Source: Pseudarthrobacter chlorophenolicus A6
Lineage (GTDB): Bacteria; Actinomycetota; Actinomycetes; Actinomycetales; Micrococcaceae
Direction of reading: 5' to 3'
NCBI RefSeq assembly: GCF_000022025.1
Contig: NC_011886.1
Span: forward strand, 2,955,209-3,019,208
DNA length: 64,000 nt
The first letter of the stretch is position 1, and each line of letters begins with the position of its first letter. The notes beneath the pieces are model-generated. The model saw nothing but the letters and a program-made list of their open reading frames with translations, was not told the DNA's origin and made no database searches. Of the stretch, positions 15,838 through 24,715 are shown piece by piece. The translations under genes and the position numbers were made by a program.

Positions 15838-17309
15838 ACCTCTCACGCAGGCTCGAAAAGGTGCGCGGCGCAGAGCCAACCATGTCCGCCGCCGAGCCGG
15901 AACAAAAGAACCCCTTTGCGCCACAGCCCGCACCGGTTGAACCGGCGACGCTGGGAAGGATCCACGAGGCAAAATCCGCCGAGGTCGCGGAAGTCGTGGA
16001 GCTGACGCCGACGGCGGCTGTGGCAAGCGGAGCACTGAGCGCACTGAAGGAGCGTGCAAGCCAGTCGCTCTACGAACGGCTCGGGGCCAGAATCACAGAT
16101 TCGTCGCTCGAGGAAGCAGAGCTGCATCAGTACGTCAAAGACGAGCTGAAGATCGTCGTGGACGAAGAACAAGTGCCACTGACGTCGGCAGAAAGGCAAC
16201 GACTGATCCGGGAAATCATCGATGACGTACTCGGTCATGGGCCCATCCAACGTTTCCTGGATGACCCTTCCATCACCGAAGTCATGGTGAACCGGTTCGA
16301 TCAGGTCTACATCGAACGGGCAGGAAAGCTGACTCTTACCGACACCAAGTTTTCGTCGGACGAGGCACTGCGCCGCGTCATTGAACGCATCGTCTCCAAA
16401 GTGGGCCGACGGATCGATGAGTCTTCACCGCTCGTGGATGCCCGGCTTGCCGACGGTTCGCGCGTCAATGCCATCATCCCTCCTTTGGCCGTGAACGGGC
16501 CGGCGCTGACCATCCGAAAGTTCGGCGGAGACGCCTTGACTGTCGACAAGTTGATCGCCTTTGGCAGCTTGTCGCCGGAAATGGCCGAACTACTGCAAGC
16601 TTGCGTTCTGGCCCGGATGAACATCATTGTTTCCGGCGGCACCGGTACGGGCAAGACCACCCTGCTGAACGCACTGTCTTCGTTCATTCCCACCTCCGAT
16701 CGCATTGTCACTATTGAGGACGCGGTTGAGCTCCAACTCCAGCAGGACCATGTAGTCCGGCTGGAGAGTCGCCCCGCCAACATCGAGGGCAAGGGCGAAA
16801 TCGCCATCCGGGACCTGGTCAGGAACTCGCTGCGCATGCGTCCCGACCGTATCGTCGTCGGCGAAGTCCGCGGCGGTGAGTGCCTCGACATGCTGCAAGC
16901 CATGAACACCGGCCACGACGGCTCACTGTCCACAGTCCACGCGAACTCACCCCGAGATGCCATAGCCCGCTTGGAAACATTGGTGCTTATGGCAGGTATG
17001 GACCTTCCCTTGCGCGCCGTCCGGGAGCAGGTTGCTTCGGCAGTCAATCTCATTGTGCATATCTCCAGGCTTCGCGATGGCACCCGGCGCGTCACCCATG
17101 TCACCGAAGTCCAAGGTATGGAAGGTGACATCGTCACGCTTCAGGACGCATTCGTCTTCGATTACGCTGCGGGCATTGACTCCACTGGCAGGTTTCTTGG
17201 CAAACCTGTCCCTACGGGAGTCCGTCCGCGATTCACGGACCGTTTCGCGGATCTTGGGATACGTGTGTCGCCGCATATTTTTGGCGCCGATCCGGTGAGG
17301 GGGAGGTAA
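15834..17309 (+). CDS. cpaF: TadA/CpaF secretion ATPase (locus 1)
   Basis: Hexameric motor ATPase powering Flp pilus assembly, 491 residues. GTG 15834 overlaps the cpaE stop as GTGA and is preferred over an upstream TTG-type start. The N-terminal part is variable and linker-like; the N-terminal domain contains GHGPIQRFLDDPSITEVMVN. The Walker A SGGTGTGKTTLLN lies near residue 268, followed by the Asp box IVTIEDAVELQ, Walker B RPDRIVVGEVRGGE and the His box TGHDGSLSTVHANSP. All catalytic motifs are intact. The ATPase half is more than 80% identical by eye to the locus-2 copy. Confidence 0.95.
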   Translation: MNLSRRLEKVRGAEPTMSAAEPEQKNPFAPQPAPVEPATLGRIHEAKSAEVAEVVELTPTAAVASGALSALKERASQSLYERLGARITDSSLEEAELHQYVKDELKIVVDEEQVPLTSAERQRLIREIIDDVLGHGPIQRFLDDPSITEVMVNRFDQVYIERAGKLTLTDTKFSSDEALRRVIERIVSKVGRRIDESSPLVDARLADGSRVNAIIPPLAVNGPALTIRKFGGDALTVDKLIAFGSLSPEMAELLQACVLARMNIIVSGGTGTGKTTLLNALSSFIPTSDRIVTIEDAVELQLQQDHVVRLESRPANIEGKGEIAIRDLVRNSLRMRPDRIVVGEVRGGECLDMLQAMNTGHDGSLSTVHANSPRDAIARLETLVLMAGMDLPLRAVREQVASAVNLIVHISRLRDGTRRVTHVTEVQGMEGDIVTLQDAFVFDYAAGIDSTGRFLGKPVPTGVRPRFTDRFADLGIRVSPHIFGADPVRGR

Positions 17310-17311
17310 CC

Positions 17312-18262
17312 ATGGGTACGGACGTGCCGGTGGCCCTGTTCATCGTCGGGCTCATCCTGGTCTATGCATCCGTCGCTCTGCTATTCGTCTTTGTTTGGAA
17401 AGGCAGATCTGGCGTCCCCATGTCCAGGCGTCGCCCCGACAGCATCCAGCACTCATCCGGACTGACCCGACTGACCAACCAAACCGTGGGCGTCCTCAAC
17501 CGTGGACTGAAGAAGCGCCCCACGAGCATCTTCAGCAGGGAAAGGCTGGAACAGGCCGGACTCAACAAGGAACCCGGCGACTATCTCCTCATGGCTGGGG
17601 CCATAACGTTAGTGTCCACCGTCACAGCCTTCTTCGTGGGTGGCATTGGTATCGGCATCCTGGCACTCATCCTGACTCCAGTCCTCCTTTACCTCGGACT
17701 CAATATGCTGACTGCACGACGCCGGAAGACGTTCGACGCACAAGTGCCGGACACGCTCCAAATGTTTTCGGGAGGCTTACGTGCGGGCCACAGCCTGCTC
17801 AGGGCCATAGACGCCGCCGCCCAAGAGAATCAGGGTCCGATGGCCGAAGAGCTCAGCCGAATCGTGAATGAGACACGAATTGGCCGGGACCTGGGTGAAT
17901 CGATGGCCGACGTTTCCCGACGGACGGCAAGTGAAGATTTCTACTGGATTTCCCAAGCCATCGAAATACACCGGGAAGTAGGCGGCGACCTGGCGGAGGT
18001 ATTAGACCACGTCGGCGAAACCATTCGGGACCGGAACCAGGTCAAAGGCCAGGTCCGGGCACTCAGCGCAGAGGGCCGCATTTCGGCCATGGTGCTTATG
18101 GCGTTGCCAATACTGATGTTCATCGGGTTGGTCACGTTCAACCCGACATATGCGCGGGTGTTCACAACGACCTTCATCGGTTTTGTCATGCTGGCCGCTG
18201 CTGTTGCCCTCCTGGCAGTCGGGGGCCTTTGGCTCAGCCGAATTATTAAGCCGAAATACTAA
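17312..18262 (+). CDS. tadB: TadB-like inner membrane platform protein (locus 1)
   Basis: Platform protein of the T2SF family, 316 residues, partner of CpaF. It has two N-terminal helices, a cytoplasmic T2SF domain (QVPDTLQMFSGGLRAGHSLLRAIDAAA, REVGGDLAEVLDHVGETIRDR) and two C-terminal helices. GGGAGGT lies immediately before the ATG and overlaps the cpaF stop, so expression is coupled. Confidence 0.92.
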   Translation: MGTDVPVALFIVGLILVYASVALLFVFVWKGRSGVPMSRRRPDSIQHSSGLTRLTNQTVGVLNRGLKKRPTSIFSRERLEQAGLNKEPGDYLLMAGAITLVSTVTAFFVGGIGIGILALILTPVLLYLGLNMLTARRRKTFDAQVPDTLQMFSGGLRAGHSLLRAIDAAAQENQGPMAEELSRIVNETRIGRDLGESMADVSRRTASEDFYWISQAIEIHREVGGDLAEVLDHVGETIRDRNQVKGQVRALSAEGRISAMVLMALPILMFIGLVTFNPTYARVFTTTFIGFVMLAAAVALLAVGGLWLSRIIKPKY

Positions 18263-18273
18263 GGGGCAAGAAG

Positions 18274-19149
18274 ATGCAACCCATCGCACTAGCCGCGATC
18301 CTGGCAATAGTTGTTCCCATATCGGGAATGGTGTGGCTTTCGTTCACCGGCGACCGGGCCGCGCTGCGCCGGATTAAGGCCAACCTCGGAGGACGACCCA
18401 GCCAGGCGGCCCAGTCACTGAACGTCAGCCAGCACCTCGTGGAGTTTTCACAGCGGATTACGCCCAAGGGCTATGAAGGTTGGTTGGACAAACAATTGTC
18501 AGGGGCTGGCCGCCCCAAGCAGTGGCCTCTTGCCCGGATCCTCATGGTCAAGCCGATGCTTGCGTTCGGAGGCGCCCTAATTGGCTTCATGCTTTTCCTT
18601 GGCGCCCCATCCGCAGGACGATTCGTGATGGCCGTGCTCATCGTGGCCCTGGGATATTTCGTTCCTGACCTTCTGCTGCGGAACAGAGCGCAGAAAAGGC
18701 GGGAAGCCATTCGGCTTGAACTTCCCAACGCTTTGGACCAGATGCTGATCTCAGTTCAGGCTGGCCTCGGTTTTGAAACCGCCATGGGCCGGGCAGGAGA
18801 GAACGGCCGCGGGCCCTTGGCCGAAGAACTGATCAGGACGCTGCAAGACATACAGGTGGGCCGATCCCGCAAGGAGGCATACCTTGCCCTCTCCGAACGA
18901 GTGGATGTCCCGTCCGTTCGCACATTCGTGCGGGCTGTAGTCCAAGCAGATGCCTACGGAATTGCCATTGCCAATGTCCTGAAGACGCAGGCCAAGGACA
19001 TGCGCATCAAACGCCGGCAACTCGCTGAGGAACACGCCATGAAAATGCCGGTGAAGATGCTCTTTCCACTGATCTTCTTCATTCTCCCGACGCTGTTCAT
19101 TGTGCTCCTTGGTCCTGCCGTGCTTCAGATCATGTCCGTCTTCTCATAG
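18274..19149 (+). CDS. tadC: TadC-like inner membrane platform protein (locus 1)
   Basis: Second T2SF-family platform protein, 291 residues. It has an N-terminal helix, a paired helix region (residues 90-130), the T2SF block LELPNALDQMLISVQAGLGFETAMGRAGE and a terminal helix pair ending in VLLGPAVLQIMSVFS. It forms the TadBC heterocomplex that couples CpaF to the growing pilus. It is followed by a third Flp pilin after eight bases. Confidence 0.92.
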   Translation: MQPIALAAILAIVVPISGMVWLSFTGDRAALRRIKANLGGRPSQAAQSLNVSQHLVEFSQRITPKGYEGWLDKQLSGAGRPKQWPLARILMVKPMLAFGGALIGFMLFLGAPSAGRFVMAVLIVALGYFVPDLLLRNRAQKRREAIRLELPNALDQMLISVQAGLGFETAMGRAGENGRGPLAEELIRTLQDIQVGRSRKEAYLALSERVDVPSVRTFVRAVVQADAYGIAIANVLKTQAKDMRIKRRQLAEEHAMKMPVKMLFPLIFFILPTLFIVLLGPAVLQIMSVFS

Positions 19150-19157
19150 GAGTCAGG

Positions 19158-19373
19158 ATGATTCGCAAGAGTAGCTCCACAATCGGCGTCGCACTCCGGA
19201 CCTTTCGGCACTTCAACCGTTCTGAAAAAGGGGCCACGGCAACCGAATACGGGATCTTAGTGGCATTCCTGGCTTTTGCCTTGGTGCTCGGAGTAAGTGC
19301 GTTTGGCCAAGCTCTGAATCTTCACTACCAGGACATGACGTCAGATCTCCGAACGGCCCTCGGCATTCCCTAA
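19158..19373 (+). CDS. flp: Flp pilin 3 (end of Tad locus 1)
   Basis: 71-residue Flp-type prepilin at the 3' end of locus 1. The leader is longer and the cleavage site is RSEKG/ATATEYGILVAFLAF. The tail LNLHYQDMTSDLRTALGIP is unlike the tails of Flp 1 and 2. An unusual position and sequence suggest a minor pilin or an alternative subunit. A GGAG site precedes the ATG. Confidence 0.88.
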   Translation: MIRKSSSTIGVALRTFRHFNRSEKGATATEYGILVAFLAFALVLGVSAFGQALNLHYQDMTSDLRTALGIP

Positions 19374-19404
19374 CCACACCCGCGCCTCCGGCGCCCGAAA
19401 GACC

Positions 19405-19437
19405 GGACCCCCTCGGCACCCAGAACCGAGGGGGTCC
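19405..19437 (+). terminator. Terminator of Tad locus 1
   Basis: Perfect 12-base stem GGACCCCCTCGG / CCGAGGGGGTCC with a nine-base loop, followed by TCTTCTGTG. It lies 31 bases past the flp3 stop and separates the two Tad transcription units. Confidence 0.85.
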
Positions 19438-19628
19438 TCTTCTGTGCTCATTGACGAGGAAAACCCAGCATCAGCGCAGTGGCAGCACAGCATCCGTGAA
19501 GGCTAAGTGCACCTCGTCGAGGCTTTGCGCAGGATGCTGCAAGATTCGGTCAAGCCACCAAATCCCGTTGCTAACTTCGTTCCAGTGCTGGTGAAGGGCC
19601 AGCCATCCGTCTCGCTCAGGAGTACAAA
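19438..19628 (+). promoter_or_regulatory. Promoter region of Tad locus 2
   Basis: 191 bases between the locus-1 terminator and flp4. It must carry the locus-2 promoter. TAACTT (19572-19577) is a possible -10 but no good -35 lies at the right distance. The array of GAGTAC boxes seen upstream of locus 1 is absent (one copy only, at the ribosome binding site), so the two loci are probably controlled differently. Confidence 0.4.
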
Positions 19629-19841
19629 ATGCTTTCTCTAATTGCCACACTTCACACCCTCGGCCTCAACCTGAAGGACCGTTTCAGCAGCGAAAAGGGC
19701 GCCACCGCCGTGGAATACGGCATCATGGTCGGCCTGATCGCCGTTGTAATCATTGTCGCGGTCAGCACCCTGGGCGGCACGCTCGACGGCTTCTTCGATT
19801 CGATCAACACAGAACTGGCCCCTAAGACCACCACACCCTAG
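19629..19841 (+). CDS. flp: Flp pilin 4 (Tad locus 2)
   Basis: 70-residue prepilin, sole pilin of locus 2. Cleavage site SSEKG/ATAVEYGIMV with Glu+5, then helix IMVGLIAVVIIVAVSTL and tail GGTLDGFFDSINTELAPKTTTP. It has clearly diverged from the locus-1 pilins outside the processing site. A CAGGAG site precedes the ATG. Confidence 0.93.
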   Translation: MLSLIATLHTLGLNLKDRFSSEKGATAVEYGIMVGLIAVVIIVAVSTLGGTLDGFFDSINTELAPKTTTP

Positions 19842-19926
19842 TTCTACAACCGCCGTTGCGAACCCCATATCGAAACGGCGCACTTCTGAAACAAGCGCAT
19901 CAGTCATGCAGGAGGAGGTGCAGCAG

Positions 19927-20301
19927 GTGCCGAAAGAATCGGAACGCGGAGCAGCCGCCGTCGAATTCGCGATCCTGCTGCCCCTCCTCCTGATGCTGGT
20001 GCTGGGAACCATCGAGTTCGGGCGTGCCTACAACGCCCAGATCACGCTCACCAACGCAGCACGTGACGGCGTCAGGGTCATGGCCATCAACAACGATCCG
20101 GCCGGAGCCAGGACGGCTACCAGGAACGCAGCAGCCGCCGTCAGCGGCACCATCCCGGACTCAAACATCACCATCAGCCCCGCCACCTGCGGCACGGACA
20201 AACAGGTGACCGTCACCATCAGCTACAACCTGTCCACCATCACGGGCATCGCCGGTCCGTTCCCGATGACGGGCAAAGGAGTCATGCTGTGCGGCGGCTA
20301 G
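19927..20301 (+). CDS. tadE: TadE-like pseudopilin (locus 2)
   Basis: 124-residue TadE homologue: SERG/AAAVEFAILLPLLLMLVLGTIEFGRAYNAQ with Glu+5. GTG 19927 is preferred because a near-perfect Shine-Dalgarno (GGAGGAGG, 19911-19918) lies eight bases upstream; the ATG at 19906 overlaps that site. Cys residues occur in ATCGTD and MLCGG. It overlaps tadG by 13 bases, the same arrangement as in locus 1. Confidence 0.88.
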   Translation: MPKESERGAAAVEFAILLPLLLMLVLGTIEFGRAYNAQITLTNAARDGVRVMAINNDPAGARTATRNAAAAVSGTIPDSNITISPATCGTDKQVTVTISYNLSTITGIAGPFPMTGKGVMLCGG

Positions 20302-21248
20302 GCGCAGACAACACGGAAAAAGGTGCCGTCTCCGTCATCGTTGCCATCCTCCTCGTGACGCTGCTCGGCTTTGTCGCCATCGCCGTCGACGTGGGGGCCA
20401 TTTACTCCGAACGCGCGCAGCTACAGAGCGGGGCGGACGCCTCCGCGATAGCGCTTGCACAGAAGTGCGCCAGGGACACGGCGAACGCAGATTGTTCGAC
20501 GACGTCCACACTCGCCGGCAGCCTCGCCAACCAGAACTCCCTGGACGGCATGAGCAACGTGTACAGCATCCAGCTCGACAAAACAGCACGAACAGTATCG
20601 GTGACCACCAGCGCCAAGGAAACCGGAAGCCCAGACAACTCAGTCTCGCTCTTTTTCGCCAAGGCAATCGGGATTCCCAGCAAGGAGGTAGGCGCCAAAG
20701 CCTCCGCCACCTGGGGAAACCCGTCCAAAGGCCCAGTCATCCTGCCGCTGGCCATTGCCTACTGCAAGCTGAACATTCCCGCCGGCGGGACCCAGGGCGC
20801 CGAACAGGTACTGGAACAGTCAGTGAACGGCTGCGGAGGCATCCCGGGCGGGTTCGGGTGGATGCAAACCGCCTCAGCCAAATGCTCCATCACCGCAACG
20901 GCAGGGGCATCAAGCAACTCCGGCATCTGGTTCGCCAGCGACACGGGCGCCAGCGTCCCCTCCACCTGCAGCGCCGCAGACTTCAGCCAAATGAACAACC
21001 AGACCGTCCTCCTGCCGATGTACGACCTGGCAACAGGAACCGGCTCCAGCGGCAAGTACTACATCAAAGGATTCGCGGCGTTCCATGTGACCGGATACCA
21101 GTTCGCAAGCATCGGCTGGACGGCCGGGCCCAAAGTGGCCAACAAGACCATCAGGGGCTATTTCGTGAAGTTCGTGTCCTTGGCCCAGGGATTCGAGCTC
21201 GGCAACACCCCCAACTACGGCGCCACCATCGCCCGCCTCACCCTCTAA
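20289..21248 (+). CDS. tadG: TadG-like pilus assembly protein (locus 2)
   Basis: 319 residues. The anchor (TEKGAVSVIVAILLVTLLGFVAIAVDVGAIYSERAQLQSGADASAIALA) matches the locus-1 TadG closely, and the exported domain less so. Conserved Cys pairs are CARDTANADC, YCKL, GCGG, KCSI and TCSA. GTG 20289 lies within the tadE 3' end. Confidence 0.82.
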   Translation: MRRLGADNTEKGAVSVIVAILLVTLLGFVAIAVDVGAIYSERAQLQSGADASAIALAQKCARDTANADCSTTSTLAGSLANQNSLDGMSNVYSIQLDKTARTVSVTTSAKETGSPDNSVSLFFAKAIGIPSKEVGAKASATWGNPSKGPVILPLAIAYCKLNIPAGGTQGAEQVLEQSVNGCGGIPGGFGWMQTASAKCSITATAGASSNSGIWFASDTGASVPSTCSAADFSQMNNQTVLLPMYDLATGTGSSGKYYIKGFAAFHVTGYQFASIGWTAGPKVANKTIRGYFVKFVSLAQGFELGNTPNYGATIARLTL

Positions 21249-21270
21249 CCACCACACCACGGAGTACACA

Positions 21271-22026
21271 GTGAAGTCTCGCCTGCTCGCCGGAACGGCC
21301 GCCGTCGCCCTGGCGCTCGTGGGCGCACTGCTCATCATCGTCTACGCCAATGGCGCTGACGCACGGGCGATGGCCAGCACGAACCCCAAAAAAGTACTGG
21401 TCGTCGAGAAGCCCATCCCCGCGGGGACACCGATCAACGATATGACCGCTTCCCTGGTCATCGAGGACGTCCCGGCAACGGCAATTGCACCCACCGCCCT
21501 CACGTCCCTGGACAGCAAAGCCGGGACGGTCGCTGCCGTGGACCTGGTCCCGGGTGAACAGCTCCTCGCCGAGCGCCTCGTTGCGCCAGAAGCCCTCAAA
21601 GCCGAAGGCGGTGTGCAGATACCTCCAGGCCTACAGGAAGTCACCTTCGAACTGGAACCAAAGCGCGTGGTGGGAGGCCGCATCCAAGCCGGTGACCACG
21701 TCGGCATCGGTTTCAGTTTTGCCGGCGGCGCGGACAAGGCAAAGCCTGCCGACGCCAGTACCCAGCTCACCCTCCGCAAGGTCACAGTCACCGCGATACA
21801 GCGTGCACCCCAGGCTGCGAGCGCGGAAGCGCCGGCTGACGGCAGCAACCCGCAGGACACCACACTCCCCCAAGGGTCTTTGATGGTCACCGTAGCCGTC
21901 AACGACATCGACGCCACGAAGATCATTTACGCCTCCAACAACGGTGACCTGTGGCTCACCAAGGAACCACTCGACGCCCAGGACAATGGCGGCTTCATCG
22001 CCAGGAAGGACACGGTGTACAAGTGA
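21271..22026 (+). CDS. cpaB: CpaB/RcpC-like SAF-domain pilus protein (locus 2)
   Basis: 251-residue homologue of the locus-1 CpaB with one N-terminal helix (LLAGTAAVALALVGALLIIVYANGADARAMAST). The SAF domain has PIPAGTPINDM and DLVPGEQLLAERLV, and the C-terminal domain has LQEVTFELEPKRVVGGRIQAGDHVGIGF. GTG start; the stop overlaps cpaE as GTGA. Confidence 0.88.
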   Translation: MKSRLLAGTAAVALALVGALLIIVYANGADARAMASTNPKKVLVVEKPIPAGTPINDMTASLVIEDVPATAIAPTALTSLDSKAGTVAAVDLVPGEQLLAERLVAPEALKAEGGVQIPPGLQEVTFELEPKRVVGGRIQAGDHVGIGFSFAGGADKAKPADASTQLTLRKVTVTAIQRAPQAASAEAPADGSNPQDTTLPQGSLMVTVAVNDIDATKIIYASNNGDLWLTKEPLDAQDNGGFIARKDTVYK

Positions 22027-23219
22027 GCCGCTTCGTCCTCCTCTCCCCCAGCGGCGACTTCGACCAGAAGCTGCGCGCCGCCGTCGCGCACGGCCTCCGC
22101 GGCTCCGTGCAAACCATCGCCAGCGACATCCTCCCCGCCGGCCCCGCGGAACTGTTCGCCCTCCTCAACCAGGAGCAGCCCGAGGTCCTCATCATCGGCC
22201 CGGACGTCCCCCATGAGGAAGCTCTGCGGTTCGCCAAGGTCTTCGACGTCCAGCTTCCGGGCCTCAGCCTGGTCCTGGTCAGCGACGTCCAGCCTGAAGC
22301 CTTCCTGCACGCCATGCGCGCCGGCATCCGCGACATCATCAGCCCGCAGGCGGACCCCGCCGAGATCCGGGTGCTGCTGGAACGTGCCTGCCAGTCCTTC
22401 GCCACCCGCCACCGGACCCCGGAAAGCCAGCAGACAGAAAACGGCGGCCAGGGCCTGGTGATCGGCGTCTTCTCGCCCAAGGGCGGCGTGGGCAAGACCA
22501 CCCTGGCCACCAACATCGCCATCGGCCTGGGCCAGATCGCGCCGATGAGCGTGGTGATCGTGGACCTTGACCTGCAGTTCGGCGATGTCGCCTCCGGCCT
22601 CTACCTGAACCCGGAGCACACCGTCACGGATGCCGTCACCCCGGCCGCTGCCCAGGATTCCCTGGTCCTGAAGGCCTTCCTCACGGTGCACCCCGCCGGC
22701 ATATACGCCCTGTGCGCCCCGCCGAACCCCGTGGACGCGGACCACATCACGCCGGAGCACGTCAGCCGCCTGCTTGAACAGCTGGCCCAGGAGTTCCAGT
22801 ACGTCATCCTGGACACTGCCCCCGGCCTGCCCGAGATCGGCCTCGCCGCCATGGAACAGTGCACCGATGTGGTGTGGGTCGGCGCCATGGACATCCCCAG
22901 CCTCCGCGGCCTGCGCTCCGGCCTGGAAGTCCTCCGCCAGCTCGAGATCATGCCCGAGTCCCGCCACGTCGTGCTGAACATGGCCGACGCCAAAGCAGGC
23001 CTCAACGTCCGGGACGTCGAATCAACCATCGGCGCGCCCGTGGACGTCAGCGTCCCCCGCTCCCGTGCCATCGCCCTGTCCACCAACCGCGGCATCCCTG
23101 TCCTGCAGGAATCCAGGAAAGACCCGGCCGTGAAGAGCCTGCGCCAGCTGGTGGAGCGGTTCAACCCGGCCTGGCGTACGCAGACCCAGCGCAAGCTTCA
23201 CCGAAGGGTGGTCATCTAA
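22023..23219 (+). CDS. cpaE: CpaE/TadZ-like MinD-family ATPase (locus 2)
   Basis: 398 residues from the GTG overlapping the cpaB stop. Receiver-like N-terminal domain, then MinD-type ATPase (FSPKGGVGKTTLATNIAIGLGQIAPM, VDLDLQFGDVASGLYLNPEH, LDTAPGLPEIGL). Sequence and domain layout match the locus-1 copy almost throughout. Confidence 0.92.
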   Translation: MSRFVLLSPSGDFDQKLRAAVAHGLRGSVQTIASDILPAGPAELFALLNQEQPEVLIIGPDVPHEEALRFAKVFDVQLPGLSLVLVSDVQPEAFLHAMRAGIRDIISPQADPAEIRVLLERACQSFATRHRTPESQQTENGGQGLVIGVFSPKGGVGKTTLATNIAIGLGQIAPMSVVIVDLDLQFGDVASGLYLNPEHTVTDAVTPAAAQDSLVLKAFLTVHPAGIYALCAPPNPVDADHITPEHVSRLLEQLAQEFQYVILDTAPGLPEIGLAAMEQCTDVVWVGAMDIPSLRGLRSGLEVLRQLEIMPESRHVVLNMADAKAGLNVRDVESTIGAPVDVSVPRSRAIALSTNRGIPVLQESRKDPAVKSLRQLVERFNPAWRTQTQRKLHRRVVI

Positions 23220-24715
23220 TGAAGCTCTCCGAACGCATCAGCGCAGTCCAGAACCGCAGCGAGGCCGGTGCGGGCACGGCCGTGCTCGACCGGCCCGCCG
23301 CCGTCGAACCCGTTCGTCCAGCGGTCCCGACGGCGGACGCGCACCTTCCCGCGCACCCCGCCGTCGCAATTTCAACGCACGACGCCGGCGCCCAGCAGGT
23401 GCCCAAGGCACCGGGCGTGGACGTCTTCGCAGCCATGAAGCTTCGGGCGGCCACCGCCCTTTTCGAACGGATGGGTGCGCGGTTCAACGACGCCGCCGTC
23501 ACCGAGCAGGAGCTCCGCAGCACCGCCAAGGAAGAACTGACCCGCATCATCGACGCCGAGCAGGTGCCGCTGACACCCGAGGAACGCACGCGCCTGGTCC
23601 GCGACGTTGCCGACGACGTCCTCGGCTACGGCCCCCTCCAGCGCCTCTTGGATGACTCCGCCGTCACCGAAATCATGGTCAACCGCATGGACCAGATCTA
23701 TGTGGAACGCGGCGGCCGGCTGACGCTCACCGACTACCGGTTCAGCTCGGAAGACCACCTGCGCAAAGTCATTGAACGGATCGTGTCCAGGGTGGGCCGC
23801 CGCATCGACGAGTCGTCCCCGCTGGTGGATGCCAGGCTGGAAGACGGATCCCGCGTCAACGCGGTCATCCCACCACTCGCCGTGGGCGGCTCCTCGCTGA
23901 CCATCCGAAAGTTCAGCAAGGTTCCGCTGACGGTCCGCAACCTTATCGACTTCGGCACCCTCACCCCGGAAATGGCCGAACTGCTCAACGCGTGCGTGAA
24001 GGCGAAGCTGAACATCATCGTCTCCGGCGGTACCGGCACCGGCAAGACCACCCTCCTCAATGTCCTTTCCTCCTTCCTGCCCGCCGACGAGCGCATCGTC
24101 ACCATCGAAGACGCGGTGGAACTGCAGATCCAGCAGCAGCATGTGGTCCGCCTCGAAAGCCGGCCGCCGAATACTGAGGGCAAGGGCGAGGTCACCATTC
24201 GCGAGCTGCTCCGCAACTCACTGCGCATGCGCCCGGACCGGATCGTGGTGGGTGAGGTCCGCGGCGGCGAATCGCTGGACATGCTCCAGGCCATGAACAC
24301 CGGCCACGACGGATCCCTTTCCACGGTGCACTCCAATTCCCCCCGCGACGCCGTGGCCCGCCTGGAAACGCTGGTGCTGATGGCCGGCATGGACCTGCCC
24401 CTGCGCGCCATCCGCGAACAGATTGCCTCCGCCGTGAACCTTATCGTCCAGATCTCCCGCATGCGGGACGGCTCCCGCCGCATCACCCACGTCACCGAAG
24501 TGCAGGGCATGGAAGGCGACATCGTCACCCTCCAGGACGCCTTCGTATTCGACTACGCAGCCGGCGTCGACGCGCAGGGCCGCTTCCTCGGAAAGCCCAT
24601 CGCCACCGGCATCAGACCCCGTTTCATCGACCGGTTCGAGGACCTCGGCATCCACGTATCCCCCGCCGTTTTCGCCGGGCCGCTCACCGGTGCTGAAACG
24701 CCGGGGCGGCACTGA
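23219..24715 (+). CDS. cpaF: TadA/CpaF secretion ATPase (locus 2)
   Basis: 498-residue motor ATPase starting at ATG 23219 (TAATG overlap with cpaE). A Pro/Ala-rich N-terminal linker differs from locus 1. The ATPase core is conserved: SGGTGTGKTTLLN near residue 270, IVTIEDAVELQ, RPDRIVVGEVRGGE and TGHDGSLSTVHSNSP. One base overlaps the tadB start. Confidence 0.95.
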   Translation: MKLSERISAVQNRSEAGAGTAVLDRPAAVEPVRPAVPTADAHLPAHPAVAISTHDAGAQQVPKAPGVDVFAAMKLRAATALFERMGARFNDAAVTEQELRSTAKEELTRIIDAEQVPLTPEERTRLVRDVADDVLGYGPLQRLLDDSAVTEIMVNRMDQIYVERGGRLTLTDYRFSSEDHLRKVIERIVSRVGRRIDESSPLVDARLEDGSRVNAVIPPLAVGGSSLTIRKFSKVPLTVRNLIDFGTLTPEMAELLNACVKAKLNIIVSGGTGTGKTTLLNVLSSFLPADERIVTIEDAVELQIQQQHVVRLESRPPNTEGKGEVTIRELLRNSLRMRPDRIVVGEVRGGESLDMLQAMNTGHDGSLSTVHSNSPRDAVARLETLVLMAGMDLPLRAIREQIASAVNLIVQISRMRDGSRRITHVTEVQGMEGDIVTLQDAFVFDYAAGVDAQGRFLGKPIATGIRPRFIDRFEDLGIHVSPAVFAGPLTGAETPGRH

